The position numbers were made by a program, and so were the translations under genes. A stretch of 64,000 nucleotides of DNA from Porphyromonas bennonis DSM 23058 = JCM 16335 (lineage in GTDB: Bacteria > Bacteroidota > Bacteroidia > Bacteroidales > Porphyromonadaceae): positions 44,589-108,588 of the forward strand of contig NZ_AQWR01000001.1 in NCBI RefSeq assembly GCF_000375645.1, read 5' to 3'. Shown one piece after another: positions 1 to 7,151 of this stretch. The notes below the pieces were generated by a model, which searched no databases, was not told where the DNA came from, and worked only from the letters and a program-made list of their open reading frames with translations. Within the stretch, counting starts at the first letter, position 1; every line of letters begins with the position of its first letter.

Positions 1-1
1 G

Positions 2-310
2 GATGACGTGCTGATGCCTCCCATCGGGATGCTCCTCGGGAAGGTGAATTTCTCGGACCTGAAGGCTGTCCTCAGCCCTGCTGTTATTGGGGCTGATGGA
101 GAGATCGTCAAGCCTGAGGCTGCCATTATGTATGGTCAGTTTATCCAGACGGTGGTAGACTTCCTGATCATCGCCTGGGCAATCTTCCTAATGGTCAAGG
201 CGGTCAATAGCTTTAAGCGGAAGGAGGCTGAGAAGCCTGCTGAGCCGGCACCTACGCCTGAGGATATCCAGCTGCTCCGCGAGATCCGTGATGAGCTGAA
301 GAAGAAGTAA
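2..310 (+). CDS. mscL: Large-conductance mechanosensitive channel MscL (5' end outside window)
   Basis: C-terminal part of MscL, the inner-membrane channel that opens under hypo-osmotic stress to release solutes. The reading frame is already open at base 2 and begins in the conserved end of TM1 (DDVLMPPIGMLLG); roughly the first 25-30 residues lie outside the window. TM2 follows (FIQTVVDFLIIAWAIFLMVK), then a charged cytoplasmic helix with a proline/alanine linker ending in EIRDELKKK, the usual C-terminal bundle. The internal GTG at 8 is not the true start. It converges on the flavodoxin gene, and the hairpin at 332-367 lies between them. Confidence 0.93.
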   Translation, partial: DDVLMPPIGMLLGKVNFSDLKAVLSPAVIGADGEIVKPEAAIMYGQFIQTVVDFLIIAWAIFLMVKAVNSFKRKEAEKPAEPAPTPEDIQLLREIRDELKKK

Positions 311-326
311 TCCCTCGGATTAGACG

Positions 327-367
327 AAAAAAAAGAGGCTGCATGCTTAATAGCATGCAGCCTCTTT
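327..367 (-). terminator. Intrinsic terminator between mscL and flavodoxin
   Basis: A perfect 15-bp stem (332-346 with 353-367) closes a 6-nt loop. Read on the minus strand it is followed by eight T residues (complement of 327-334), so it is a strong terminator for the flavodoxin gene. On the plus strand the stem is followed only by a weak T stretch, so termination of mscL there is probably less efficient. Confidence 0.9.
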
Positions 368-401
368 GCTATATATAGAGGATTGATCTACGGATCAGCT
401 A

Positions 402-902
402 TCAAAGGGCACTCTTGACAGCCTCTACCCAGCGGTCGATACGCTCGTCGGTGAGGTCATCTTGGTTGTCCTCGTCGAGGCAGCAGCCTACCAGCTTGCC
501 ACCCTCCTCGGCACGGCTTGCCTCATACTCGTAGCCATCCTTGCTGATAGCACCTACGAAGGTGCAGCCGCTGTTGCTGAGCTCCTCCTTGAGGATACCC
601 ACAGCATCGCAGAAGGTATCTCCGTAGCCCTCGCTGTCGCCGCATCCGAAGAGGGCAACCTTCTTGCCGGAGAGATCCTGGTCAGCAATGTCTTCTACGA
701 GGTCGGACCAGTCGTCCTGCAGCTCGCCATCATCCCAGGTGCTGCTTCCGAAGATCAGAAGGTCGTAGTTAGCTACATCCTCTGCATCGAAGTCAGCAGC
801 GTCACGTACGTCATCAGCAGCTACGCCAAACTTTTCGGCGATGCGGTCAGCGATGTCTTTGGTGGTTCCGGTAGAGGAACCGTAAACAATGATAGTTTTC
901 AT
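402..902 (-). CDS. fldA: Flavodoxin (long-chain type)
   Basis: 166-residue FMN-binding electron carrier of low-potential reactions in the cytoplasm. The N-terminal phosphate loop GSSTGTTKDIA (residues 8-18) is the classical flavodoxin FMN site. GSSTWDDGELQDDW and GCGDSEGYGDTFCDAVG match the two isoalloxazine-contacting loops, and the length matches long-chain flavodoxins. The protein is very acidic, as is usual. Single-gene unit: TATATTTG at 938-945 with TTG 20 bp upstream precedes it, and a strong terminator follows. The plus-strand ORF covering the same bases is a shadow. Confidence 0.96.
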   Translation of the reverse strand: MKTIIVYGSSTGTTKDIADRIAEKFGVAADDVRDAADFDAEDVANYDLLIFGSSTWDDGELQDDWSDLVEDIADQDLSGKKVALFGCGDSEGYGDTFCDAVGILKEELSNSGCTFVGAISKDGYEYEASRAEEGGKLVGCCLDEDNQDDLTDERIDRWVEAVKSAL

Positions 903-937
903 ATACGATGATTATAACTAGTGGTAATACACTCGGA

Positions 938-968
938 CAAATATAGAAAGTAGTTTTGACATAGCCAA
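938..968 (-). promoter_or_regulatory. Flavodoxin promoter
   Basis: Minus-strand TATATTTG (938-945) with TTG (966-968) 20 bp upstream, an exact match to the Bacteroidota -33/-7 pattern. The leader to the start codon is about 30 nt. Confidence 0.8.
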
Positions 969-1002
969 TCTCTGTTCCATGAATTATCGCATCTTCTATG
1001 GA

Positions 1003-2925
1003 CTACTCTGATAAATCCAGCAATACCACTTCGTACGGATCCAGCGTCAGATCAAACCCCTTCTTGAGCGGCAGGCTGAGTTCTTCACTGGTGTGCACAT
1101 AGTTGTTGTACTTTGATAGATCAGAAGTTGTAGTCGAGGCGCTGGGAGCAAAGCGTGTGATCCGTACCTTACTGACCTTCTGTCTCTTTCCTGTTACTCT
1201 CACCCTGTATGTGAGTGGGTGTCTTGTGAGATTAACACCTCGGAGATAGTAGTGCTTCCTGTCGCGGTCAGAGGTCAGTGAGAGACAGATGTCATCGTGA
1301 CTCTCTATCTCGTGCACCTGATCCCCTCTGGTCTCTTGGAAAAGGGAAACAAAGTCGTAGATGGTAGTGGGATGATACTGAGCTCCCCTTACTACTATCA
1401 GTGGATAGTCATTAGGGTCAGCAGAAAGAAGGGGAGCGATGCCGACACCCTCCAGGAGTGGAGTATTCCGCTCCGCCTCTACGAGAAATGCAGCTCTCTG
1501 GACCAGAGGGGGAAGGAAGACCGGCAGTGACTGCGGGTCAGCAAAGGTGGCTTCCCCGATCATCATCTTCTGCCTCCTGGTCTGTAGACTCTTATTTGCG
1601 TCAGGGAGTAAGGGGAGAAGGCGTGGCGTACTGATGTCCGAGAGATTGAGATTGAAGGCAAAGTCGCTGAAGTGGGTGGTCGAGTCTGTCAGAGGACCTG
1701 CTGCTACAAGATTGTCCTGAGCGATGGTAGTGGCATAGAGTCGGAAGCGTCTTCTATACTCTGCCGATGAGAGTCCGTAGCCGATTTGGATGAGCAGTTT
1801 AGGGTTTATGGCTAATCGTGACAGGTATTGAGCTCGTTTCTCGATCTCTGATGGGTCTTCGTACCTCGGGAATGCGGTCGGATCGGTAATTCCTGCATTG
1901 GCTACTACCATCGGTCTGGCATTAAGGCGGTCAGAGACTTTGATGAGCTTAGAGAGACCAAAGTTTCCCGTGTACTCTGTGCCACTTATGGTCCAGAGCG
2001 ATAAGGTGTCCTGTCGCCCGTAGTGGGGTATCGGATAGCTACCGGGGTAGTATCCATTAGCTGTCCGGCCGCCTGGAAATCGGACAAAGGCAGGAGAAAG
2101 TCCCCTGAGTAGCTTTATCAGATGATTGGGCAAAGGAACCTCAGGATCCGAATGGTCTGCTATGCTTGTGAGCCAAAGCTCATCAATAGAGACATAACCT
2201 CGTGGCTGGGGAAATCCGGACTCTTCCGCTGATCGCATCAGCGGCTTCGACTCAAGCATCAGGTATGCCGTATCAGAGTCGGAAGTCACCTCCAGCTCTA
2301 CTTCCTGACGGCTCCAATAGACATTTCCCCTGATGGTAGCGACTGATGAGACAGGGTTCATGGATGTCGTGTCCCTGACTAAAGTCGCTCTTAGCTCCGC
2401 CAGGTCACTACTGAGGAAACAGCTGAGTCGGTAGCGTTCTCCATGCTTTACCTCTAACGGATCAAGCGTGCTCACTATCCTGCAAGGTATAGAGTCCGTG
2501 TCTTTCGGCCTAAGGGTAAGGTAGTGTGACGACTCCTTGTAGAAGGTCCTCCCTTCCCCTACAGATACTTCACCACTGATAGCTCCCCAGCCATAGAGGG
2601 AGTTTGGAGTGGGGTAAAAGGTCTTGTATCCGTTTGGCGTGATCAGGGTGGATGTCTTCGGGTCGTAGCCACAATGAGTCAGCGGAGGAGCCAACTCAAA
2701 CGCAGCATTAGGGATCAAGTTTGGTGACAGGAGGTCTCTACCTCCACACCCGATGTCAAGGGTGATCCCCAGAGCAAGAGGTTCCTCAGAGATGACCGGT
2801 AGATCCGTGTCTATCACTATCTCACCGAGAGGAGGACGGTGTGACTGACAGCCTCCTCCTGTGACGAAGAGTATCGCACAGAAGAGAAGAGACGAGAAGA
2901 GTATCTTACCTCTGGACCTGGTCAT
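1003..2925 (-). CDS. GH51-like (alpha-L-arabinofuranosidase-related) lipoprotein, probably not catalytic
   Basis: 640-residue predicted lipoprotein: signal peptide with the acylated cysteine at about residue 26 (VTGGGC). The N-terminal half looks like a beta-sandwich/carbohydrate-binding region. From about residue 265 it follows the GH51 barrel pattern: LSPAFVRFPGG near 280, then PMVVANAG, then IQIGYGLSSAEYRRRF near 380. In GH51 enzymes the last segment normally reads IGNE, where Glu is the acid/base; here it is GYGL. A candidate nucleophile region, MIGEATFA, remains near 458, and a beta-domain closes the chain. Last gene of a three-gene operon, starting 4 nt after the membrane-protein gene. 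Family assignment is from motif memory, so moderate. A role in glycan binding or scaffolding is inference. Confidence 0.6.
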   Translation of the reverse strand: MTRSRGKILFSSLLFCAILFVTGGGCQSHRPPLGEIVIDTDLPVISEEPLALGITLDIGCGGRDLLSPNLIPNAAFELAPPLTHCGYDPKTSTLITPNGYKTFYPTPNSLYGWGAISGEVSVGEGRTFYKESSHYLTLRPKDTDSIPCRIVSTLDPLEVKHGERYRLSCFLSSDLAELRATLVRDTTSMNPVSSVATIRGNVYWSRQEVELEVTSDSDTAYLMLESKPLMRSAEESGFPQPRGYVSIDELWLTSIADHSDPEVPLPNHLIKLLRGLSPAFVRFPGGRTANGYYPGSYPIPHYGRQDTLSLWTISGTEYTGNFGLSKLIKVSDRLNARPMVVANAGITDPTAFPRYEDPSEIEKRAQYLSRLAINPKLLIQIGYGLSSAEYRRRFRLYATTIAQDNLVAAGPLTDSTTHFSDFAFNLNLSDISTPRLLPLLPDANKSLQTRRQKMMIGEATFADPQSLPVFLPPLVQRAAFLVEAERNTPLLEGVGIAPLLSADPNDYPLIVVRGAQYHPTTIYDFVSLFQETRGDQVHEIESHDDICLSLTSDRDRKHYYLRGVNLTRHPLTYRVRVTGKRQKVSKVRITRFAPSASTTTSDLSKYNNYVHTSEELSLPLKKGFDLTLDPYEVVLLDLSE

Positions 2926-2929
2926 GGAC

Positions 2930-4282
2930 CTATAGCGAACCCATGAGAGCTAGCAGGGGCAGGTCAGTCGCCAGAGTGATCAGGATCACCATCAGGATAC
3001 TGCTGTATGCCTGCTTTGTCTCACTCCCCCGGACACGCTGGTAGACCATAGTTAGCGCGGCCACACCAGGTCCTACCATGAGGAGTAGGCAGAGAGCCAT
3101 GTGCGCTCTGACTGCCTCACGCATAGCAGCGACACCGATAGCACCCTGGGATCCGCTGAGGGTGGAGATGAAGGTGTTGACCGACTCACTCGGACCAGTG
3201 AGGACAAAGATCAGTACCCCCAGCACCACCAGTCCCAGGACATTGATCACGAGAGAGAAGGTGTTGAGTCGCTTAGCTCTGCTACTCAGAAGTGAGCGGA
3301 AGGACTCACCGGCAATCAGACAGATGAATGGAGCTACGACAAGGGAGGGCGTCGGATCGCTTGTCCCGGAGACGAGGTTGTAGACAAGAGCAGAGATAAT
3401 CGTCAGAAGAGCCAGTCCCTCCGCAGACAGGTGCCGCAGACTGTGCTTCTTCTCATTCATCAGGACCACGACTCCCCAGGGCAAAAGTGTCAGAAGGCAT
3501 CCCCAGAGACCACGGCTGGACCACCGTCCAGACTCATGCGTTAGCCAGTGGCACTCACCCGGTAAGATTGCGGCAAGTGCTACGAGCAGTACGGCCAAGA
3601 CAATGGATGTAATAGGTATCCAGAGTCGCCCCTTAGCCCCTTCGCTCCCGAGTAGGCCCCATATGAGCACAGCAAGTGCCGGTATGACCACTCCCCCGGA
3701 TCCCACCGACAGCCCGGCGAGAGCGAGGAGAATGCCGCAGAGCAGTATGGGACCCACCGGATGCTTACTCTTACTTGCCACCACGTCGTGGCAGACCAGC
3801 AGGGCGAGGGTCCCGAAGAGAGCACCCAGCATAGCCGGACCGCCAGTGATGAAGAAGTAGTGAAAAAGGGGCGTGGCTATGAGGAAAAATAGCGACACTC
3901 GAGCAATAGATCGGCTGCGCTCTCGGCAGATGAAGATGAAGAAAAAGACCCCGAGGAGAATCGCAGCAAGCAGAGTCGGCATCCGTAGCGCTGCGAGCGA
4001 TATCGGATCATCGCCATTATCTATCATCTGATGCATCAGGAGCACGGAGCCCTCGTAGATCGGTGAGGTGCTTCGGGTAAGGAGATCAGTGGTCGTGAGC
4101 TCTCCGGCCTTATCCAGTAGACACAGTTGCTCCACCAGACCGGCTGTCGCTTTCTCCTTCGGAGTCGCATTTCCCAGACCGTAGAGGCTGAAGAATCCCA
4201 GGAGGAGCATCACCAGGAGGTACACGAGTAGGTCCCGCCTCCCGTGGAGTAGTGCTACAACGCGTGATCGTCTTCGTCTCAT
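2930..4282 (-). CDS. Polytopic inner-membrane protein, possible GT-C-like fold
   Basis: 450 residues with a basic N-terminus (MRRRRSR) and about 11-12 hydrophobic segments separated by short loops. The opening pattern, one TM helix followed by a soluble loop carrying GLGNATPKEKATAG and then a ladder of TM helices, resembles ArnT/PMT-type GT-C proteins. The usual acidic catalytic loop motif is not evident, so I do not assign an enzyme activity. Its ATG overlaps the stop of the upstream metalloprotease gene (ATGA, 4 nt), and the GH51-like gene starts 4 nt after its stop, so the three are translationally linked. Confidence 0.65.
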   Translation of the reverse strand: MRRRRSRVVALLHGRRDLLVYLLVMLLLGFFSLYGLGNATPKEKATAGLVEQLCLLDKAGELTTTDLLTRSTSPIYEGSVLLMHQMIDNGDDPISLAALRMPTLLAAILLGVFFFIFICRERSRSIARVSLFFLIATPLFHYFFITGGPAMLGALFGTLALLVCHDVVASKSKHPVGPILLCGILLALAGLSVGSGGVVIPALAVLIWGLLGSEGAKGRLWIPITSIVLAVLLVALAAILPGECHWLTHESGRWSSRGLWGCLLTLLPWGVVVLMNEKKHSLRHLSAEGLALLTIISALVYNLVSGTSDPTPSLVVAPFICLIAGESFRSLLSSRAKRLNTFSLVINVLGLVVLGVLIFVLTGPSESVNTFISTLSGSQGAIGVAAMREAVRAHMALCLLLMVGPGVAALTMVYQRVRGSETKQAYSSILMVILITLATDLPLLALMGSL

Positions 4283-5805
4283 GGTATTGGCTTAGTAAGG
4301 ATATGTGTCTTGCACTCAACCGCCACCGGACGACCGATGGCACTCACTTCATGCGCCCTGAGAGTCGATCTCGTCGGGCTGACCAGTTTGTCTCCCGGCA
4401 CCGTGAGGCTATAGTAGAGCACCTGTCTCATCCGGGATATCTGACCCGGGGTAAAGCGGTCGTTATAGGAGACCTCGTAGTCCATGAGGTTAAAGGAGGT
4501 CTGATTGAACCTCCCGTCGCATAGGTCGCGGGCTAGTAGAGAGGTGAGGACAGACTGGGCGGTCGATCCCTGGCTTGACTCTAGAGCCGCGATCTGCTCA
4601 CTCATCACCCGATTGTAGGCGATCCGATTATATGACGGCGTGTCATCCACAAAGTCGCTGTCGATACACTCTTCAGTCAGCTGTAGGACGCTTGTCTCTC
4701 CCTCCGACTTTTTCTCCGCAAAGACATGGCCCAGTCCGAGGTAGTGCCCCAGTTCGTGGGCAAGTGTCACCGCCGCAGGTGTGAGTGTCTCGTGGATCCT
4801 ACTGATCGACTGAGTCTCCTTGACGCGGTTCTCAAACTGCTGATAGTTCAGCACAATGCAGTGATTATAGTTGTCGAATCCCTTGATAACCCTGTCCCAG
4901 GTACCGAGTCCCTCCAGCTTGTGCTCCGTGACAAGATAGGGCAAATGGGAGCTCCCCAGAGTGATCTGACCCACATCTTTACCGTGCTTAAATGGGAAGA
5001 CATAGACATTGATGTATCTGCTGATCGGGTAGCTCATCGAGTGGTAGGTGCCGCCCTTCTTGTCCTGCATCACTGCGGCCGGGTCGAGAGCCCGCTCAGT
5101 CATATCATGTGAGGTGATTCCAGAGGGCGACAGTCGCTTGCCGTCAGGATCTTTGGTGGCGAGAACAAAACGGATCCTGGAGTTCGTAAGACCGGCTCTG
5201 TTGTACTCCTTCCCCTTCATCATAGCCTTAGGATAGGGAGGATTGCCGGAGTAGAGCTGATTCACTTGCTCGACCAGTTTTTGTAGAGACGAACCGGTCA
5301 CCTTCGTATAGTCATTATTCGGATCGTTGTCGTTATTCTGAGCATCCTTCTTGGCAATGTCCTCAGGATTGGTGATGACGTGGAAGATGAGCGGGATCTC
5401 GTACATGACGCTGTCGATGGCAAAACTCTGGTCGCGACCCCGCTGATGGACCGTGATGCTCACTTTGTCCTTTTCTCCCTCCTCGTCCTCGGCTATTACA
5501 AAGGCTATCTCTCCGACACGCTCTTTGTCGGAGAGATTGGGACGTACATTGATGGTAACCTTGTTCCGACTCCTGCCGGTGGGAAGGTTGGCCGATAGCC
5601 AGTCAGTCTCCGTTACGGGGACGAACTTTCGGTCGGAGGAGATGATCACCTTCAGCGTATCGCCCTCGGCGGCAACGTTTTGGAAGTCCGTTTTGTTGCT
5701 CTCCAGAGGTCCGATTGTCCCAAATGGATGACAGCCGGAGAGTAGGGCGACGACCCCACCGAGGATGATGGCTACGTAGATATATATAGGGTGCTTAGAG
5801 GTCAT
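4279..5805 (-). CDS. BACON-domain lipoprotein with M43/pappalysin-like zinc metalloprotease domain
   Basis: 508 residues. A lipoprotein signal peptide ends at Cys25 (ALLSGC). Residues about 45-125 resemble a BACON domain (conserved TDWLSAN, then a beta-rich segment ending SITVHQRG). The C-terminal part is a metzincin: HELGHYLGLGH near residue 350 gives HExxHxxGxxH with the catalytic Glu and three zinc His, and NLMDY near 440 is the Met-turn, typical of M43B (pappalysin/ulilysin) proteases. Conserved Cys and Asp-rich ECIDSDFVDDTP lies between. Probably displayed on the cell envelope. First gene of a three-gene operon, with array A upstream. The substrate cannot be inferred. Confidence 0.82.
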   Translation of the reverse strand: MTSKHPIYIYVAIILGGVVALLSGCHPFGTIGPLESNKTDFQNVAAEGDTLKVIISSDRKFVPVTETDWLSANLPTGRSRNKVTINVRPNLSDKERVGEIAFVIAEDEEGEKDKVSITVHQRGRDQSFAIDSVMYEIPLIFHVITNPEDIAKKDAQNNDNDPNNDYTKVTGSSLQKLVEQVNQLYSGNPPYPKAMMKGKEYNRAGLTNSRIRFVLATKDPDGKRLSPSGITSHDMTERALDPAAVMQDKKGGTYHSMSYPISRYINVYVFPFKHGKDVGQITLGSSHLPYLVTEHKLEGLGTWDRVIKGFDNYNHCIVLNYQQFENRVKETQSISRIHETLTPAAVTLAHELGHYLGLGHVFAEKKSEGETSVLQLTEECIDSDFVDDTPSYNRIAYNRVMSEQIAALESSQGSTAQSVLTSLLARDLCDGRFNQTSFNLMDYEVSYNDRFTPGQISRMRQVLYYSLTVPGDKLVSPTRSTLRAHEVSAIGRPVAVECKTHILTKPIP

Positions 5806-5829
5806 GTGTCAAGCCTTTATTTCCGGGGC

Positions 5830-5837
5830 TAAAGTTA
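5830..5837 (-). promoter_or_regulatory. Probable -7 box of the metalloprotease operon
   Basis: Minus-strand TAACTTTA, one mismatch from TAnnTTTG, 24 nt before the start codon. No clear TTG is seen about 20 bp upstream. Array A begins 76 bp upstream of it. Confidence 0.5.
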
Positions 5838-5912
5838 CCCAATTTTCGGCATACGCTCTTTCCTCCGGACGCTTGCTTCAGCGTGCCGAGCAGATGAAAA
5901 TGTGGGATAAAT

Positions 5913-5972
5913 CTAATACCGATATTAGGTGAATCTTTTACCGGTATTAGTGTCATCTAATATCGGTAAAAG
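5913..5972. repeat. Palindrome array A (3 units, 22-bp period)
   Basis: Three 16-bp units at 5913-5928 (CTAATACCGATATTAG), 5935-5950 (CTTTTACCGGTATTAG) and 5957-5972 (CTAATATCGGTAAAAG), separated by GTGAAT and TGTCAT. Start-to-start distance is exactly 22 bp. It lies between the beta-helix lipoprotein stop and the metalloprotease promoter. Read toward the minus-strand gene, its last unit is CTAATATCGGTATTAG, the same as the gene-proximal unit of array E, the other three-unit array. Confidence 0.93.
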
Positions 5973-5998
5973 AAAAATCCCTGAGCCTGAAGGGTCGC

Positions 5999-7147
5999 TT
6001 ACCTCTGATCGGCCGCTTCTGCACGCTGATAGTAACGCTCTACCCAATCAAATAAGCTGAGGTCGCAGCCGGTGATCTGCTCAGACTCCTGAGCCGTGAT
6101 GCCTACCATGGAGCCGGGGTGGGAGGCAGTCAGGCGGCTGGAGTAAGTGCCGGTGATCGTGGATCGTCCCTCCTCGCTCTCGCATCGGAGGAGTTGTCCT
6201 ACCCTGCCGGACCCAAGGAACTCACACCTGCTCAGGTCGATGGCGCCCCCGCGACGCACGAATACCCCATAGTCAGGACCCTTCCCTCTCACCTCCAGAG
6301 TGCAGTCTGTGATTGTTGCTGAGGTCATCCCTGCCGCATCGGGATAGCGCCCATCCAGATTGCCGTCTACCTCAATCAGGCAGAGGTTCTCCTCCCCTCT
6401 CTCCCTGCTCTCCGAGCTATAGATGCCATAGAGACGACTGATGGAGCCGCGGTAGCCGTCCGTCAGGTCAACCAAGTCATCCTCCGCCCCTCTCACAAGG
6501 ATCGTATGGGGTGACACTGTCCCTCCGAAGCACTCCAGCCCATCATCTCCTGAACTAAGGATCGCTACGTGGTCGATTTCGGTCTCGGAGCCGACGCCAT
6601 TGAGTGTGAGTCCATTGTGCTCCACGTCCGCCGTCAGGCTTGCACCGGGGCTGTCGATGATCAGGTAGTGTATCTCCCCGGAGTCATCATCGGGGTCGTC
6701 CCCGCCATAGTATTGGTCGCGCTCCGCCTCATCCACCTCCGCCACCCGGTGAGTGGCACCGCAGATGGGGGCATTCCCATTGATGATCAGTCCCCCCCAG
6801 TAGCCGGGGAGATCGTACCCCTTGTCCGCGCATAGGACTACTGGCTCCTCAGCTGTTCCGAGGATCCGAATCTTTGCCCCTTGTTCCACTAGGATGTACT
6901 TATCGAAGCCTGGCATCGAGCCGATCACCGTCCCTCGCTCTATCGTCAGTGTAGCGCCCCTTCGGACCCGAACCGTCCCCTCGAGGTGGTATCTCCCAGT
7001 ACTGAGCACAAAGTCCTCGGTGATGTCGCCGAGGAGGATCGCCTCGCTACTCTCGCCACCAGGCAGGGTGTAGTCGGGATCCATTTTGCACCCCGTGAGG
7101 AGGATAAGAACTGCTGACACCAGCAGGCTAAGTGTGTGATTAGTCAT
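5999..7147 (-). CDS. Right-handed beta-helix lipoprotein of the TonB-receptor-linked type
   Basis: 382 residues; lipobox LLTGC with Cys20. The body is short beta strands and Gly/Asp turns. It carries the hallmark order of a common Bacteroidota envelope family: GATLTIERGTVIGS, then YWGGLIINGNAPI, an acidic GGDDPDDDSGEIHYL segment, NGLTLNGVGSETEIDHV, SSGDDGLECFGGTV and finally EDDLVDLTDGY. Members are normally encoded beside an outer-membrane TonB-type barrel, as here (4 nt after the barrel gene). It is somewhat short for the family as I remember it (about 400-500). No catalytic residues for a lyase are evident. Likely a surface or periplasmic partner of the barrel; ligand unknown. Confidence 0.72.
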   Translation of the reverse strand: MTNHTLSLLVSAVLILLTGCKMDPDYTLPGGESSEAILLGDITEDFVLSTGRYHLEGTVRVRRGATLTIERGTVIGSMPGFDKYILVEQGAKIRILGTAEEPVVLCADKGYDLPGYWGGLIINGNAPICGATHRVAEVDEAERDQYYGGDDPDDDSGEIHYLIIDSPGASLTADVEHNGLTLNGVGSETEIDHVAILSSGDDGLECFGGTVSPHTILVRGAEDDLVDLTDGYRGSISRLYGIYSSESRERGEENLCLIEVDGNLDGRYPDAAGMTSATITDCTLEVRGKGPDYGVFVRRGGAIDLSRCEFLGSGRVGQLLRCESEEGRSTITGTYSSRLTASHPGSMVGITAQESEQITGCDLSLFDWVERYYQRAEAADQR

Positions 7148-7151
7148 AGGA

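Noticed and set aside
462-911. Plus-strand 149-codon open frame over the flavodoxin gene
   Set aside because: Antisense to a clear flavodoxin with promoter and terminator; no recognisable protein.
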